Part shown: piece by piece, positions 51,414 to 59,201 of the stretch | Layout of the letters: the number at the start of each line of letters is the position of its first letter | How positions within the stretch are numbered: position 1 is the stretch's first letter | Assembly: GCF_009687865.1 (NCBI RefSeq) | Contig: NZ_BLAE01000047.1 | Location: 1 to 64,000, forward strand | Reading direction: 5' to 3' | Origin: Acrocarpospora macrocephala | Lineage (GTDB): Bacteria; Actinomycetota; Actinomycetes; Streptosporangiales; Streptosporangiaceae | DNA: 64,000 nt | The notes under the pieces: generated by a model | What the model saw: only the letters and a program-made list of their open reading frames with translations | Database searches by the model: none | What the model was told of the DNA's origin: nothing | Translations under genes and position numbers: made by a program

Positions 51414-52991
51414 TCAGGAACCCAGTGCCGCCATCCTCGCCAATCCGAGTGGCAACCCTCCGCTCCCGGCGAGCACGTCATGAAATGTCCGCAGATCCCC
51501 CTGGAATTCGGCCCGGATGCTCTCGATCTCGATCGCGCCTGTCAGGTAGGAAGGCGCCTGCGTCGGCCACGCGCAGTACCGGCTGACCTCACCCTTGGCC
51601 GTCCCCGGCGACAGTGACGCCTTCGTCGACATGAACGTTTCGGCCTCTTCGACGGTCATCTCGCCACAGTGCAACGCGGTGTCCACCACGATCCGCGCCG
51701 CCCGGAAGATCCGGCAGTCCAGATGCGCCAACTCGGTCTGCGGCGTCGTGAAATATCCCTGTTCGTGCATCATCCGCTCCACATACAGAGCCCACCCCTC
51801 CGCGAAATACGGCGTCCGGAAGATCTTCCGTACCCGCCGGGGATTACTCGCCATCCAGGCCAGATGCCAGTGATGCCCCGGATAGGTCTCATGCACGGCG
51901 ATCGACGGGATCTGCGCGCGCGAGTTGGTGCGCAGGCGTTGCCGTACCTGCTCGGCGGAGAAGCCGTCCGGCGTGTACGGCACGAAGAACACCCCCGTGC
52001 GGGACGGCGTCAGCGGCGGCGGCGCCAGGTAGCTGGCCACGGCCAGGATCGGGCGCTGGAACTCCGGCGAGGGCAGCACGAAGCACTCCTCCCCGTCCGG
52101 GAAGGTGACCAGCTCGTGATCACGGACGAAGTCGCGCGCCCGCATGGTCTCGGCCTCGTACTCCTCCCGCATCGCCTCCAGGGTCGGCGGATGGTCGTCC
52201 ATCAGGGACTCCATCGCGGCCCGCCAGTCATCCGCGCCCAACCGGCGCGCGACCTCGCCCATCCGCAGATCCAGCGCGGCCCACTCGGCCTTGCCCTTCT
52301 CGTGCAGCTCGGCGGAGCCGTACCCGAGCAGCTCCCGCTCGCGCAGCAGCGTCGAGTAGAGCTCTTCGCCCATCCGCCAGCTGCCGCCCGCCTTGAACCC
52401 CGCCAGGAAGTCGGCCAGCTCGTCGAACGCGGCCGCCGCGGGTTCCGCCGCCTCCGCCAGGCGCGCCCGGAGCGTGGGATCCTCGACCACGCCGGGGATC
52501 GTTTCGGTGAGGAAACGCCGGGCCGTACGAGCCTGGTCCAGACCCCGCGTGACGAGCAGTTCGGCGGCGAGATCCGGATCGAGGTTGGCCCGGCAGGCGG
52601 CGAGCACGCCCGGCACCTCGGCCAGCCGGGACAGCGCCGCCTTCACCAGCTCCGCCTCCGGCCGCAGCCGCTGCTGGAACGGCGTGTACAGCGACCCGAA
52701 CACGGTCCCCAGGTAGGGCGCGGGATCGCGCCGCCAGTCCGGCCAGCGCGCGCTCGCGACCGTCCCTCGCAGGTACGACAGCGCCAGCTCGTGATCGATG
52801 CGATCGTCCAGATCGGCCGGAACCACCCCTTCCAGCCGCTCCAGCCAGAGCTCCGCCGCGCGCTCCCGCCGGGCGAACCCCGCTTCGGTAAAGTCCCCAA
52901 GGGTCCGGTCGTACCCATCCGCCCCGAGCAGATCCGCCCGGACCGGATGCTGATCGAGGTACCAGTCAACGAACTCATCCAGCAGCGTCAT
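51414..52991 (-). CDS. DUF885 family protein (putative metallopeptidase)
   Basis: 525 aa, mostly helical. The zinc-like motif is IAVHETYPGHHWHLAWM (HExxxxGHH), and a downstream acidic YFAEGWALYVERMM supplies the usual Glu; both are the hallmarks of DUF885. The catalytic domain is C-terminal to an all-helical region. Members are predicted peptidases or dipeptidyl hydrolases with few characterised examples. It is divergent from the DUF4032 gene, 78 bp away. Confidence 0.9.
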   Translation of the reverse strand: MTLLDEFVDWYLDQHPVRADLLGADGYDRTLGDFTEAGFARRERAAELWLERLEGVVPADLDDRIDHELALSYLRGTVASARWPDWRRDPAPYLGTVFGSLYTPFQQRLRPEAELVKAALSRLAEVPGVLAACRANLDPDLAAELLVTRGLDQARTARRFLTETIPGVVEDPTLRARLAEAAEPAAAAFDELADFLAGFKAGGSWRMGEELYSTLLRERELLGYGSAELHEKGKAEWAALDLRMGEVARRLGADDWRAAMESLMDDHPPTLEAMREEYEAETMRARDFVRDHELVTFPDGEECFVLPSPEFQRPILAVASYLAPPPLTPSRTGVFFVPYTPDGFSAEQVRQRLRTNSRAQIPSIAVHETYPGHHWHLAWMASNPRRVRKIFRTPYFAEGWALYVERMMHEQGYFTTPQTELAHLDCRIFRAARIVVDTALHCGEMTVEEAETFMSTKASLSPGTAKGEVSRYCAWPTQAPSYLTGAIEIESIRAEFQGDLRTFHDVLAGSGGLPLGLARMAALGS

Positions 52992-53069
52992 GCCGTGACC
53001 CTACATTTCCCCGCCCGCACGGACATCCGTCACACTGTTCCCGTAAGCCCCCTAAATTGGAGCAATTCG

Positions 53070-54296
53070 GTGCCCCTGCAGATGACCGGCGCCCCCAGCG
53101 ACCCCGACCTGATCCGGCTCCCCTGGGACATCCCGCTGGAGGACTGGCCCGAACACCACCTGGTGACCCTCCCCCGGGGCATCTCCCGGCACGTGGTCCG
53201 CTTCGCCCGCCTGTCTGGATGCGTCTACGCGATCAAGGAGATCAGCGAGCGCTACGCCAAACGCGAATACAAGCTCCTGTGGGACCTGGCCCGCCTGGAC
53301 GCCCCCGCCGTCGAACCCGTCGCCGTCGTCACCGGCCGCACCGACGCCGACGGCCAGCCTCTCGACTCCGCGCTGATCACCCACCAACTCCAGTTCTCCC
53401 TGCCCTACCGCGCCGTCCTGTCCGGCACCCTCCGCCCGGAAACCCTGACCCGCCTGCTCGACGCCCTCACCGTCCTGCTGGTACGGCTGCATCTGACCGG
53501 TTTCTACTGGGGCGACTGCTCCCTCTCCAACACCCTGTTCCGCCGCGACGCGGGCGCCTTCGCCGCCTACCTCGTCGACGCCGAAACCGGCGAACTCCAC
53601 CCGATGATCAGCGAGGGCCAGCGCCACCACGACATCGACGTCGCCCACATCAACATCTACGGCGAGCTCCTCGACCTGGAGGCCGGCGGCCTGCTCCACG
53701 CCTCCATCGACCCGCTCCTGTTCGCCGAGCAGATCGTCGAGCGCTACCACCGCCTCTGGGGCGAGCTCAACTCCGACGAGATCATCGAGGAGGTCGACTG
53801 GCACCTCGTCGAGCAGCGCATCCGCCGCCTCAACTCCCTCGGCTTCGACGTCGCCGAGATGATGGTCCGCCGCAAAGCCGGCACCGGCCGCCTCATCGTC
53901 CGCCCCAAGGTCGTCGACGCCGGCCACCACCAGCGCCGCCTGCTCCGCCTCACCGGCCTCGACGTCGAGGAGAACCAGGCCCGCCGCCTCCTCAACGACC
54001 TCGACTCCTTCCGCGCCGCCAACGACCTCCGCCACGAGGACGAGGCCATCGTCGCCCACCGCTGGCTCGCTGAGGTCTTCCACCCGGTCGTCAGCGCCGT
54101 CCCCGCCCCTCTCCGCCGCAAACTCGAACAGGCCCAGCTCTTCCACGAGGTCCTCGACCACCGCTGGTTCATGTCCGAGGCCGCCGGCAAGGACGTCGGC
54201 CTCCCCGCCGCGGTCGCCTCCTACGTGAAAACCGTCCTCGTCCATAAACCCGACGAGAAAGCCATCATCACGGACCTGGAAGAGACCCTGTACTAA
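53070..54296 (+). CDS. DUF4032 domain-containing protein with kinase-like fold
   Basis: 408 aa from the GTG at 53070 (GGAG seven bases upstream); an ATG four codons later is possible. The N-terminal half has the outline of a lipopolysaccharide kinase/RIO-like fold: YAIKEISERYAKREYKLLWDL (Lys), LLVRLHLTGFYWGDCSLSNTLF (catalytic-loop Asp and Asn) and YLVDAETGEL (metal Asp). The C-terminal half is the DUF4032 region. It may therefore phosphorylate a small molecule or protein. Codon use is extremely C-rich at third positions. Its stop overlaps the opposing DUF523 gene by 4 bp. Confidence 0.85.
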   Translation: MPLQMTGAPSDPDLIRLPWDIPLEDWPEHHLVTLPRGISRHVVRFARLSGCVYAIKEISERYAKREYKLLWDLARLDAPAVEPVAVVTGRTDADGQPLDSALITHQLQFSLPYRAVLSGTLRPETLTRLLDALTVLLVRLHLTGFYWGDCSLSNTLFRRDAGAFAAYLVDAETGELHPMISEGQRHHDIDVAHINIYGELLDLEAGGLLHASIDPLLFAEQIVERYHRLWGELNSDEIIEEVDWHLVEQRIRRLNSLGFDVAEMMVRRKAGTGRLIVRPKVVDAGHHQRRLLRLTGLDVEENQARRLLNDLDSFRAANDLRHEDEAIVAHRWLAEVFHPVVSAVPAPLRRKLEQAQLFHEVLDHRWFMSEAAGKDVGLPAAVASYVKTVLVHKPDEKAIITDLEETLY

Positions 54297-54790
54297 TTGG
54301 TTTCCAGAGTCGCCAGATAGGTCGCCGCGGCGGCGATGTCGTCTTCGCCGAAAACCCGGATGCCGTTGGCGGTCAGCAGCGCGGCGGTGACACCCTGTCC
54401 CGGGGTCGCGTGTCCGGCGAAGGTGCCGTCATAGATCTTCAGTGGGCCGCAGGAGGGGCTTCCCTCTTTGAGGATGGCGAGGCGTACGCCATGACGATGG
54501 GCGGCGGCGAGCGCCGCGTGGGCTCCGGCCACGAACGCGTCGGTCACGTCCGTGCCGTCGGCGCGCAGGACGTGGGCCGTGCCTGCGAGGACGGCGTCGC
54601 CGCCCGCGCCGCGTTCGATTTCGGCGGGTGGGCGGGGCACCGGCAGGCCTCCGGCCACCTCTGGGCAGAACGAGACCAATCTGCCCTCCGTGCGCCAGCC
54701 TGCGAGCAGGGCATCTTCGCTGGTCTTGGCCTTGCCGTCGAAGCGTACGCGGCTGCCGAGCAGGCACGCGCTGACCAGTATCCGATGCAT
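54293..54790 (-). CDS. DUF523 family protein
   Basis: 165 aa. The family has three conserved Cys patterns, all present: VSACLLGSRVRFDG near the N-terminus, SFCPEVAGGLPVPRPPAEI in the middle and LKEGSPSCGPLKIYDGTFAG further on. The Cys suggest metal or cluster binding. Function is not established; in some bacteria it is fused to or found beside DUF1722. GGGAG lies ten bases before the ATG. It does not belong to an operon here. Confidence 0.9.
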   Translation of the reverse strand: MHRILVSACLLGSRVRFDGKAKTSEDALLAGWRTEGRLVSFCPEVAGGLPVPRPPAEIERGAGGDAVLAGTAHVLRADGTDVTDAFVAGAHAALAAAHRHGVRLAILKEGSPSCGPLKIYDGTFAGHATPGQGVTAALLTANGIRVFGEDDIAAAATYLATLETN

Positions 54791-54825
54791 AGTCCTATTC
54801 TCCCAGGCGCCCGCATTGAGATGAA

Positions 54826-54902
54826 CAATCCTCACAAATCCCCTCCGAATATGCGTTTCCTTCTATCCGGGGGAGCAATCCTTACTCATGATTATCAATC
54901 CT
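54826..54902. repeat. Three CAATCCT direct repeats upstream of the roadblock operon
   Basis: CAATCCT occurs at 54826-54832, 54876-54882 and 54896-54902, each followed by TyAC- or TTCC-like bases. The spacings of 50 and 20 bp are whole helical turns, so a regulator could bind the same DNA face. They lie in a 207-bp, relatively A/T-rich gap between divergent genes. Confidence 0.5.
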
Positions 54903-54997
54903 TCCGCCTGGTCTCAGGCGTCCCATAGATCCATGTAGTTGATATTCCGGGATTTCTCTACTCTTGGCCGGGTTGTCAGGCGGGAGGAGAGTCACGG

Positions 54998-55369
54998 GTG
55001 ATCACAATTGAGGACTGTCTCTTCGAGGCGATGTCCATTCCCGGGGCGCTCGGCGCGATCCTCGTGGACCACGCGAGCGAGACCGCCGTCGCCACCCGGG
55101 GCATGTCCGATCCGGAACGCTCGGCGAGCGGGCTGAGCGAGGCCTTTCGCGCCATCCAGACCGGCCTGGCCCTCTCCTCCCCCACTGGAACGGTCCGAAT
55201 CGACGACGTGATCGTCACCACCGATCAGGGGTACCAGCTGATCAGGCCGATGGACACGCCCTTCGACGGGCCGTTGCTGATCTGCGTGCAACTTGATCTG
55301 AACCGGGCCAATCTGGGCCTGGCACGACATCGGCTGCAGAGCATCTCGCGCCAGCTGATCGCCTCGTGA
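54998..55369 (+). CDS. Roadblock/LC7-like domain protein
   Basis: 123 aa, GTG start with GGGAGGAGAG upstream. The alpha/beta roadblock fold is suggested by the order helix (CLFEAMSIPGALGAILVD), hairpin, helix (LSEAFRAIQTGL), and strands IDDVIVTTDQGYQLIRPM and LLICVQLDLNRANLGLARHRL. It is paralogous to the gene at 56644, which shares the same IxDxxIxxxxQYHLIRP and DRANLAxARHxL pattern. Roadblock proteins regulate small GTPases (for example MglB/MglA). It overlaps no gene but lies 3 bp before the next, so the four genes 54998-57015 form one operon. Confidence 0.78.
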   Translation: MITIEDCLFEAMSIPGALGAILVDHASETAVATRGMSDPERSASGLSEAFRAIQTGLALSSPTGTVRIDDVIVTTDQGYQLIRPMDTPFDGPLLICVQLDLNRANLGLARHRLQSISRQLIAS

Positions 55370-55372
55370 AGC

Positions 55373-56215
55373 ATGGGCGACAGCATCGAGGCGACGCTGA
55401 CCAGCCTGGCCGACGGCGGCGCGACGGGCGCCCTGCGGGCGGGGCGGGCCGGGACGATCTACCTGCACGAGGGACGGGTCTGCCTGGTGGAGTGCCAGGG
55501 CACGCCGAGCGTGGAGGAATTGCTGACCACGTCCGGGCGGATCAGCGCCAACGGGGTCAGGACCACCCGGCAGGCCGCGGCCGGGGACGGCGGCGACATG
55601 CTGGTCAGGCGTGGCGTGCTGACCCGGGGGGAGCTTCAGCTCTGCGTGCTCGGAGCGACCCTGGACGCGTCGTTCTTCCTGTTCGGCATGGCCGGGCCGA
55701 AGCTCAGGTTCAAGGACGGGGACCGGCACTGGCTGGGCACGTACTGGTACTTCGACGTGCCGGCGCTGCTGCTGGAGTGCCGCCGGAGGAGGGCCAGATT
55801 GGACCGGGCCTGGCCCTCGGCCGAGCTGGACGGCAAGCCGGTGCGGCCGGTGCGGCGGATCGGCTCCAAACATGTGGTGGTGTCGTCTGCCCAGTGGGAG
55901 ATCCTGCTGGCCGCCGACGGCGAGAGCACCCCCGCCGAGCTGGCCAAGAAGATCGGCCTGTCCGCGTACGCGACGCTGGTGGCCGTCCGCGAACTCGCCG
56001 CCGCGGATCTCCTTGTACGGCCCGAGCCCGAACCGAAACCCGAACCGAAACCCGAACCGCAGCCGGACGCTGTGCTGCCGCGCCGCACCGACCGGTCGGG
56101 GCTGCGCCCAGGGCTGGGCGCGCCGTCGCACACGATCACGCCGCAGACCACGGGAGACCCGACGGACGTGAATCTGCTCATCAGGCTGCGTGACGCGCTG
56201 GAGGCCCTCCAGTGA
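55373..56215 (+). CDS. DUF4388/PATAN-type domain protein
   Basis: 280 aa. Residues 1-75 follow the DUF4388 (PATAN-like) pattern found in bacterial gliding and chemotaxis-like regulators: ATGALRAGRAGTIYLHEGRVCLVECQGTPSVEELL. A second copy of the fold or its C-terminal extension runs to about 150. Residues 165-210 look like a winged helix (SAQWEILLAADGESTPAELAKKIGLSAYATLVAVRELAAADLL). A PEPKP repeat linker and a short C-terminal helix follow. No enzyme motif. It probably binds a roadblock protein encoded beside it. Its last bases overlap the next gene start as GTGA. Confidence 0.7.
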   Translation: MGDSIEATLTSLADGGATGALRAGRAGTIYLHEGRVCLVECQGTPSVEELLTTSGRISANGVRTTRQAAAGDGGDMLVRRGVLTRGELQLCVLGATLDASFFLFGMAGPKLRFKDGDRHWLGTYWYFDVPALLLECRRRRARLDRAWPSAELDGKPVRPVRRIGSKHVVVSSAQWEILLAADGESTPAELAKKIGLSAYATLVAVRELAAADLLVRPEPEPKPEPKPEPQPDAVLPRRTDRSGLRPGLGAPSHTITPQTTGDPTDVNLLIRLRDALEALQ

Positions 56216-56625
56216 TCGCGCGCCCGTGGCTCAAGCGGGCCGGAAAGGGTTTCTCCATGGATCTGCGCCGCGAAATACACGAGGAGATGCTGCTGCTGCG
56301 CGGCCGTACCCCGGAGATCACCGGGGTGCTGACCTGCACGGTCGACGGCATGCTCGTGTCGGCCGACCTCCCCGGCGCCGTCGACCAGACGGCGGCGCTG
56401 ACCTCGGCGGTGCTCTCCATGAGCCGCCGCATGACCGAACTGACCCAGGTCGGGGACCTGGAGGAGACGCTGATCTCCGGCACCCGCGGCCACACGGCCT
56501 GCTACGCCGCGGGCCCCAAGCTCGTCCTCACCGTGCTCGCGGCCCAGGGGGCCAACCTCGGGCTGCTGCGGATCGAGGGCAGGAAGACGGCGGCGAAGAT
56601 CGCCGCCATCGTCGAGCACCAATAG
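56212..56625 (+). CDS. Roadblock/LC7 domain protein
   Basis: 137 aa from the GTG that overlaps the previous stop (GTGA); the ATG at 56257 is an alternative start, because homology begins near MDLRREIHEEMLLLRGR. The roadblock fold shows ITGVLTCTVDGMLVSADLPG, AALTSAVLSMSRRM and CYAAGPKLVLTVLAAQGANLGLLRIEGRKTA. It resembles the roadblock proteins encoded in actinobacterial conservons, but the GTPase, DUF742 and sensor kinase genes of a conservon are absent here. Confidence 0.85.
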   Translation: MIARPWLKRAGKGFSMDLRREIHEEMLLLRGRTPEITGVLTCTVDGMLVSADLPGAVDQTAALTSAVLSMSRRMTELTQVGDLEETLISGTRGHTACYAAGPKLVLTVLAAQGANLGLLRIEGRKTAAKIAAIVEHQ

Positions 56626-56643
56626 ACACCAAGGAGCAGAACC

Positions 56644-57015
56644 ATGGCGAACATGGACGTCTCACTCAAGGAAATGATGGCCATCGACGGCGCCATCGGC
56701 GCGGCCGTGGTCGACTACAGCAGCGGGATGGCACTCGGCACCCTCGGCGGCTCCAAGGATCTGGACCTCCAGATCGCGGGGGCCGGGAACACCGAGGTGG
56801 TCAAGGCCAAGCTGCGGACCATGGAGTCGCTCGGTATCCAGGACACCATCGAGGACATCCTCATCTCGCTGAGCGGCCAGTACCACCTCATCCGGCCGAT
56901 CTCCGGCCGCGGCGGCAAGGGCCTGTTCCTCTATCTGGCCCTGGACCGGGCCAGGGCCAATCTGGCCATGGCCCGGCACAGCCTGCGTGCCATCGAGGAC
57001 AAGCTCGACATCTAG
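56644..57015 (+). CDS. Roadblock/LC7-like domain protein, paralogue of 54998
   Basis: 123 aa, AAGGAGC before the ATG. It shares length and the pattern IEDILISLSGQYHLIRPI and DRARANLAMARHSLRAIEDKL with the protein at 54998, so the two probably form a heterodimer or work as alternatives. The N-terminal helix is VSLKEMMAIDGAIGAAVVDY. Last gene of the operon. Its 3' end overlaps the opposing hydrolase by 4 bp. Confidence 0.8.
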   Translation: MANMDVSLKEMMAIDGAIGAAVVDYSSGMALGTLGGSKDLDLQIAGAGNTEVVKAKLRTMESLGIQDTIEDILISLSGQYHLIRPISGRGGKGLFLYLALDRARANLAMARHSLRAIEDKLDI

Positions 57016-57866
57016 CCGACCCGCCCGGTCAGTTCGGTGATCGCGGCCACGAACTCCGGCCAGAGCGGCCGGGGCAGATCGTGACCCATGCCCGGATAGG
57101 TGAGGAGTTTGGCGCCGGGGATGGCGTCGGCGGTGGCGACGCCCCCCGGCGGGGTGATCAGCGGATCCTCGTCCCCGTGGATGACCAGCGCGGGCACGTT
57201 CAGCTCACGCAGCCCCTCGGTCCGGTCCGGCGCGCACGTGATCGCGATGAGCTGCCGGGTCGAACCCTTCGGGTCGTAGCAGCGGTCGTAGCTGACGCCC
57301 GCGACGCGCGCGATCCGGTCCGGCTCGCTCGGATATCCGGGCGAGCCGATCACCTGGAACACCTCGAGCGCGCGCTGGATCGCCTCGTCCCGGTTCCTGG
57401 CGGGCGGGCCCAGCAGCGCGGCCATGGCCGCGTCGGTGGCGGGCGCGAGCGCGGTGGCGGGCGTGGACATGATCGAGGTGAGGCTGCGCACCCGCTCCGG
57501 CGCGGCGATGGCCAGCGTCTGCGCGATCATCCCGCCCATCGAGACGCCGACCACGTGCGCGCTCGCCCACCCCAGCGTGTCCATCAGCCCGGCCGTGTCC
57601 GCGGCCATGTCCTCCAGCGTGTACGGCACCGCCGACGCGTCCCCGCCCAGCGCCGCCATCAGATCGGCCGGCCCGTCGACATGGGTGGACAGCCCGATGT
57701 CCCGGTTGTCGAATCGCGCGACCTGGTGCCCCTCGGCCACCAGCAGCTCGATGAACTCCTCGTCCCAGGCCACCATCTGCATGCCCAGACCCATGATGAG
57801 CAGCAGCGGCCGGCCGGTCCCGAAGACCTCGTACTCGATGTCGATCCCGCGCACGGTGGTTCGCAT
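57012..57866 (-). CDS. Alpha/beta hydrolase family protein
   Basis: 284 aa from the ATG at 57866. The catalytic triad is complete: Ser in VVGVSMGGMIAQ, Asp in IHGDEDPLI and His in YPGMGHDLP. The oxyanion region LLLIMGLGMQMVAWDEEF and the NRDIGLS loop are typical of the esterase/epoxide-hydrolase-like group. Substrate unknown. A perfect 19-bp inverted repeat lies just before the start codon and should control it. It is not coupled to the roadblock operon, which is convergent. Confidence 0.9.
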   Translation of the reverse strand: MRTTVRGIDIEYEVFGTGRPLLLIMGLGMQMVAWDEEFIELLVAEGHQVARFDNRDIGLSTHVDGPADLMAALGGDASAVPYTLEDMAADTAGLMDTLGWASAHVVGVSMGGMIAQTLAIAAPERVRSLTSIMSTPATALAPATDAAMAALLGPPARNRDEAIQRALEVFQVIGSPGYPSEPDRIARVAGVSYDRCYDPKGSTRQLIAITCAPDRTEGLRELNVPALVIHGDEDPLITPPGGVATADAIPGAKLLTYPGMGHDLPRPLWPEFVAAITELTGRVG

Positions 57867-57869
57867 GGC

Positions 57870-57888
57870 AACAGAATTCCATTCTGTT
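57870..57888. promoter_or_regulatory. 19-bp perfect inverted repeat at the hydrolase start
   Basis: AACAGAAT tcc ATTCTGTT has perfect 8-bp arms and a 3-bp centre, three bases from the hydrolase ATG. An operator here would block transcription of a leaderless or short-leader mRNA. The size suits a TetR- or GntR-type dimer. No matching regulator gene is adjacent. Confidence 0.6.
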
Positions 57889-57903
57889 TCTATGCCGGGC
57901 AAG

Positions 57904-59082
57904 TCATACGCTCACCGATTCCTTCTGCAGCACGGCCGTGACCCGCTGGATGACGTCGGTGGGAGACGGCGACCCGGTCAGCCGCAGCAGCTCCTGACCC
58001 CCGTTCAGGAGCACCACGGTCGGCACCGACTCGACCCCGAAATACTGGGCCGCGCTCGGCGACTGCTCGATGTCGATGGCGGCCCCGGCCAGCTCGCCCC
58101 GGTATTCGGCGAGGATCCGGTCGAGCACCGGCCGCAGGCGCTCGCAGGCCAGCGAGTCGGGGGCGCTGAAGTCGACCAGCACCGGCGCCGGGCCGCCGAG
58201 CAGCGCGTGCAGCTCGTGGGGCTGGGTGATCAGGGGGCGCTGCGGCGCGGTGAGCGGGCCTGGGTCGTAGTCGGCCAGCATCCTGGCGTACGCGTCGGCG
58301 TGTTCCGGGGCGGCGTACAGGCCGTTGACGGCGAGACCGGCGAACAGGAAGCGGGCGCACGCGGCCCTCGGCACCCGGTCCAGGTCGATCTCGCGCAGTG
58401 GCGGGGCGAGGCTGAGCACGGCGTCCGCGTCCACGGCGCCGGCCAGCGACAGCACCCGCAGGCTGCGGGTACGGCCCAGCCGCCGCAGCTGGCCCGGATC
58501 GAGCCGCAGCCCGCCGAGCCGCAGATAGCCCAGGTCCGGCGGCGTCACCAGCGCCCCCAAGCCGGACCCGTTGATCCCGTCGCCGGTCACGGCCAGCACC
58601 GCGAGCGGGAGCTCGGCGACCCGCCAGAACACCTGGTCGCTGAGGTTCCGCCCGCGCAACCTGACCGTGAGCAGCGGCGAATCGGGGAAGACGACGTCAC
58701 CGGTCATCCGGTCGGAGCGCAGGTTGAGCGTCTCCAGGCGGCGCAGCGACCGCAGCGCGACCAGGCCGTCGTCGGTGAAGTCCCCGCTGAGGCTGAGGTC
58801 GCGCAACCCTTCCATGCGGGCCACGATCCGCAGGTCCTCATCGCGGACGTTGTCGAGGTCGAGGCCGTCCATGTCCGGCACCTCGGCCAGCCGCGCGGGG
58901 CCGTCGGCCACGTACGTGATCTCGACGTGCCCCGGCACGTCCACCGTGCCGATCGGGTCGAACTCACCCGAGAGCTGATCGGCGGGCAGGTCGTCGAGGA
59001 TCAGATAGCGGATGACGCCCGGGAGGCATTCATCCGGAAAACGGACAGTTCTGTCTATACCAGTGCCACGAAGTTCCCCCAT
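57904..59082 (-). CDS. Leucine-rich-repeat-like and thioredoxin-fold fusion protein
   Basis: 392 aa. Residues 60-260 contain about eight irregular 20-25-aa units with LRDLSLSG, LETLNLRS, LLTVRLRG, LGYLRLGGL and LRVLSLAG, an LRR-like solenoid. Residues 275-390 fit the thioredoxin fold: PAPVLVDFSAPDSLACERLRPVLDRILAEY, IDIEQSPSAAQYFGVESVPTVVLLNGGQELLRLTG with the cis-Pro (SVP). The WCxxC active site is reduced to a single Cys (SLAC), so dithiol redox chemistry is unlikely. Monothiol chemistry or a protein-binding role is possible. No signal peptide. It is divergent from the flavoprotein response regulator gene, itself redox-like. Confidence 0.75.
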   Translation of the reverse strand: MGELRGTGIDRTVRFPDECLPGVIRYLILDDLPADQLSGEFDPIGTVDVPGHVEITYVADGPARLAEVPDMDGLDLDNVRDEDLRIVARMEGLRDLSLSGDFTDDGLVALRSLRRLETLNLRSDRMTGDVVFPDSPLLTVRLRGRNLSDQVFWRVAELPLAVLAVTGDGINGSGLGALVTPPDLGYLRLGGLRLDPGQLRRLGRTRSLRVLSLAGAVDADAVLSLAPPLREIDLDRVPRAACARFLFAGLAVNGLYAAPEHADAYARMLADYDPGPLTAPQRPLITQPHELHALLGGPAPVLVDFSAPDSLACERLRPVLDRILAEYRGELAGAAIDIEQSPSAAQYFGVESVPTVVLLNGGQELLRLTGSPSPTDVIQRVTAVLQKESVSV

Positions 59083-59201
59083 GATCGGTTGGATGCCCAG
59101 GTCGATGACCAGGACAAACGCCAGGCAAGATGATTTATCCGTTGGTTCGCCGGAGCAGCCTGAGCTGTCCTCTTTCCAGCGAGTGGCTATACCGTGGGGG
59201 T

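Noticed and set aside
51669-54296. 875-codon frame with the DUF4032 protein at its end
   Set aside because: The first ~465 codons are antisense to DUF885 and have shadow composition. Start set at the GTG at 53070 with GGAG upstream.
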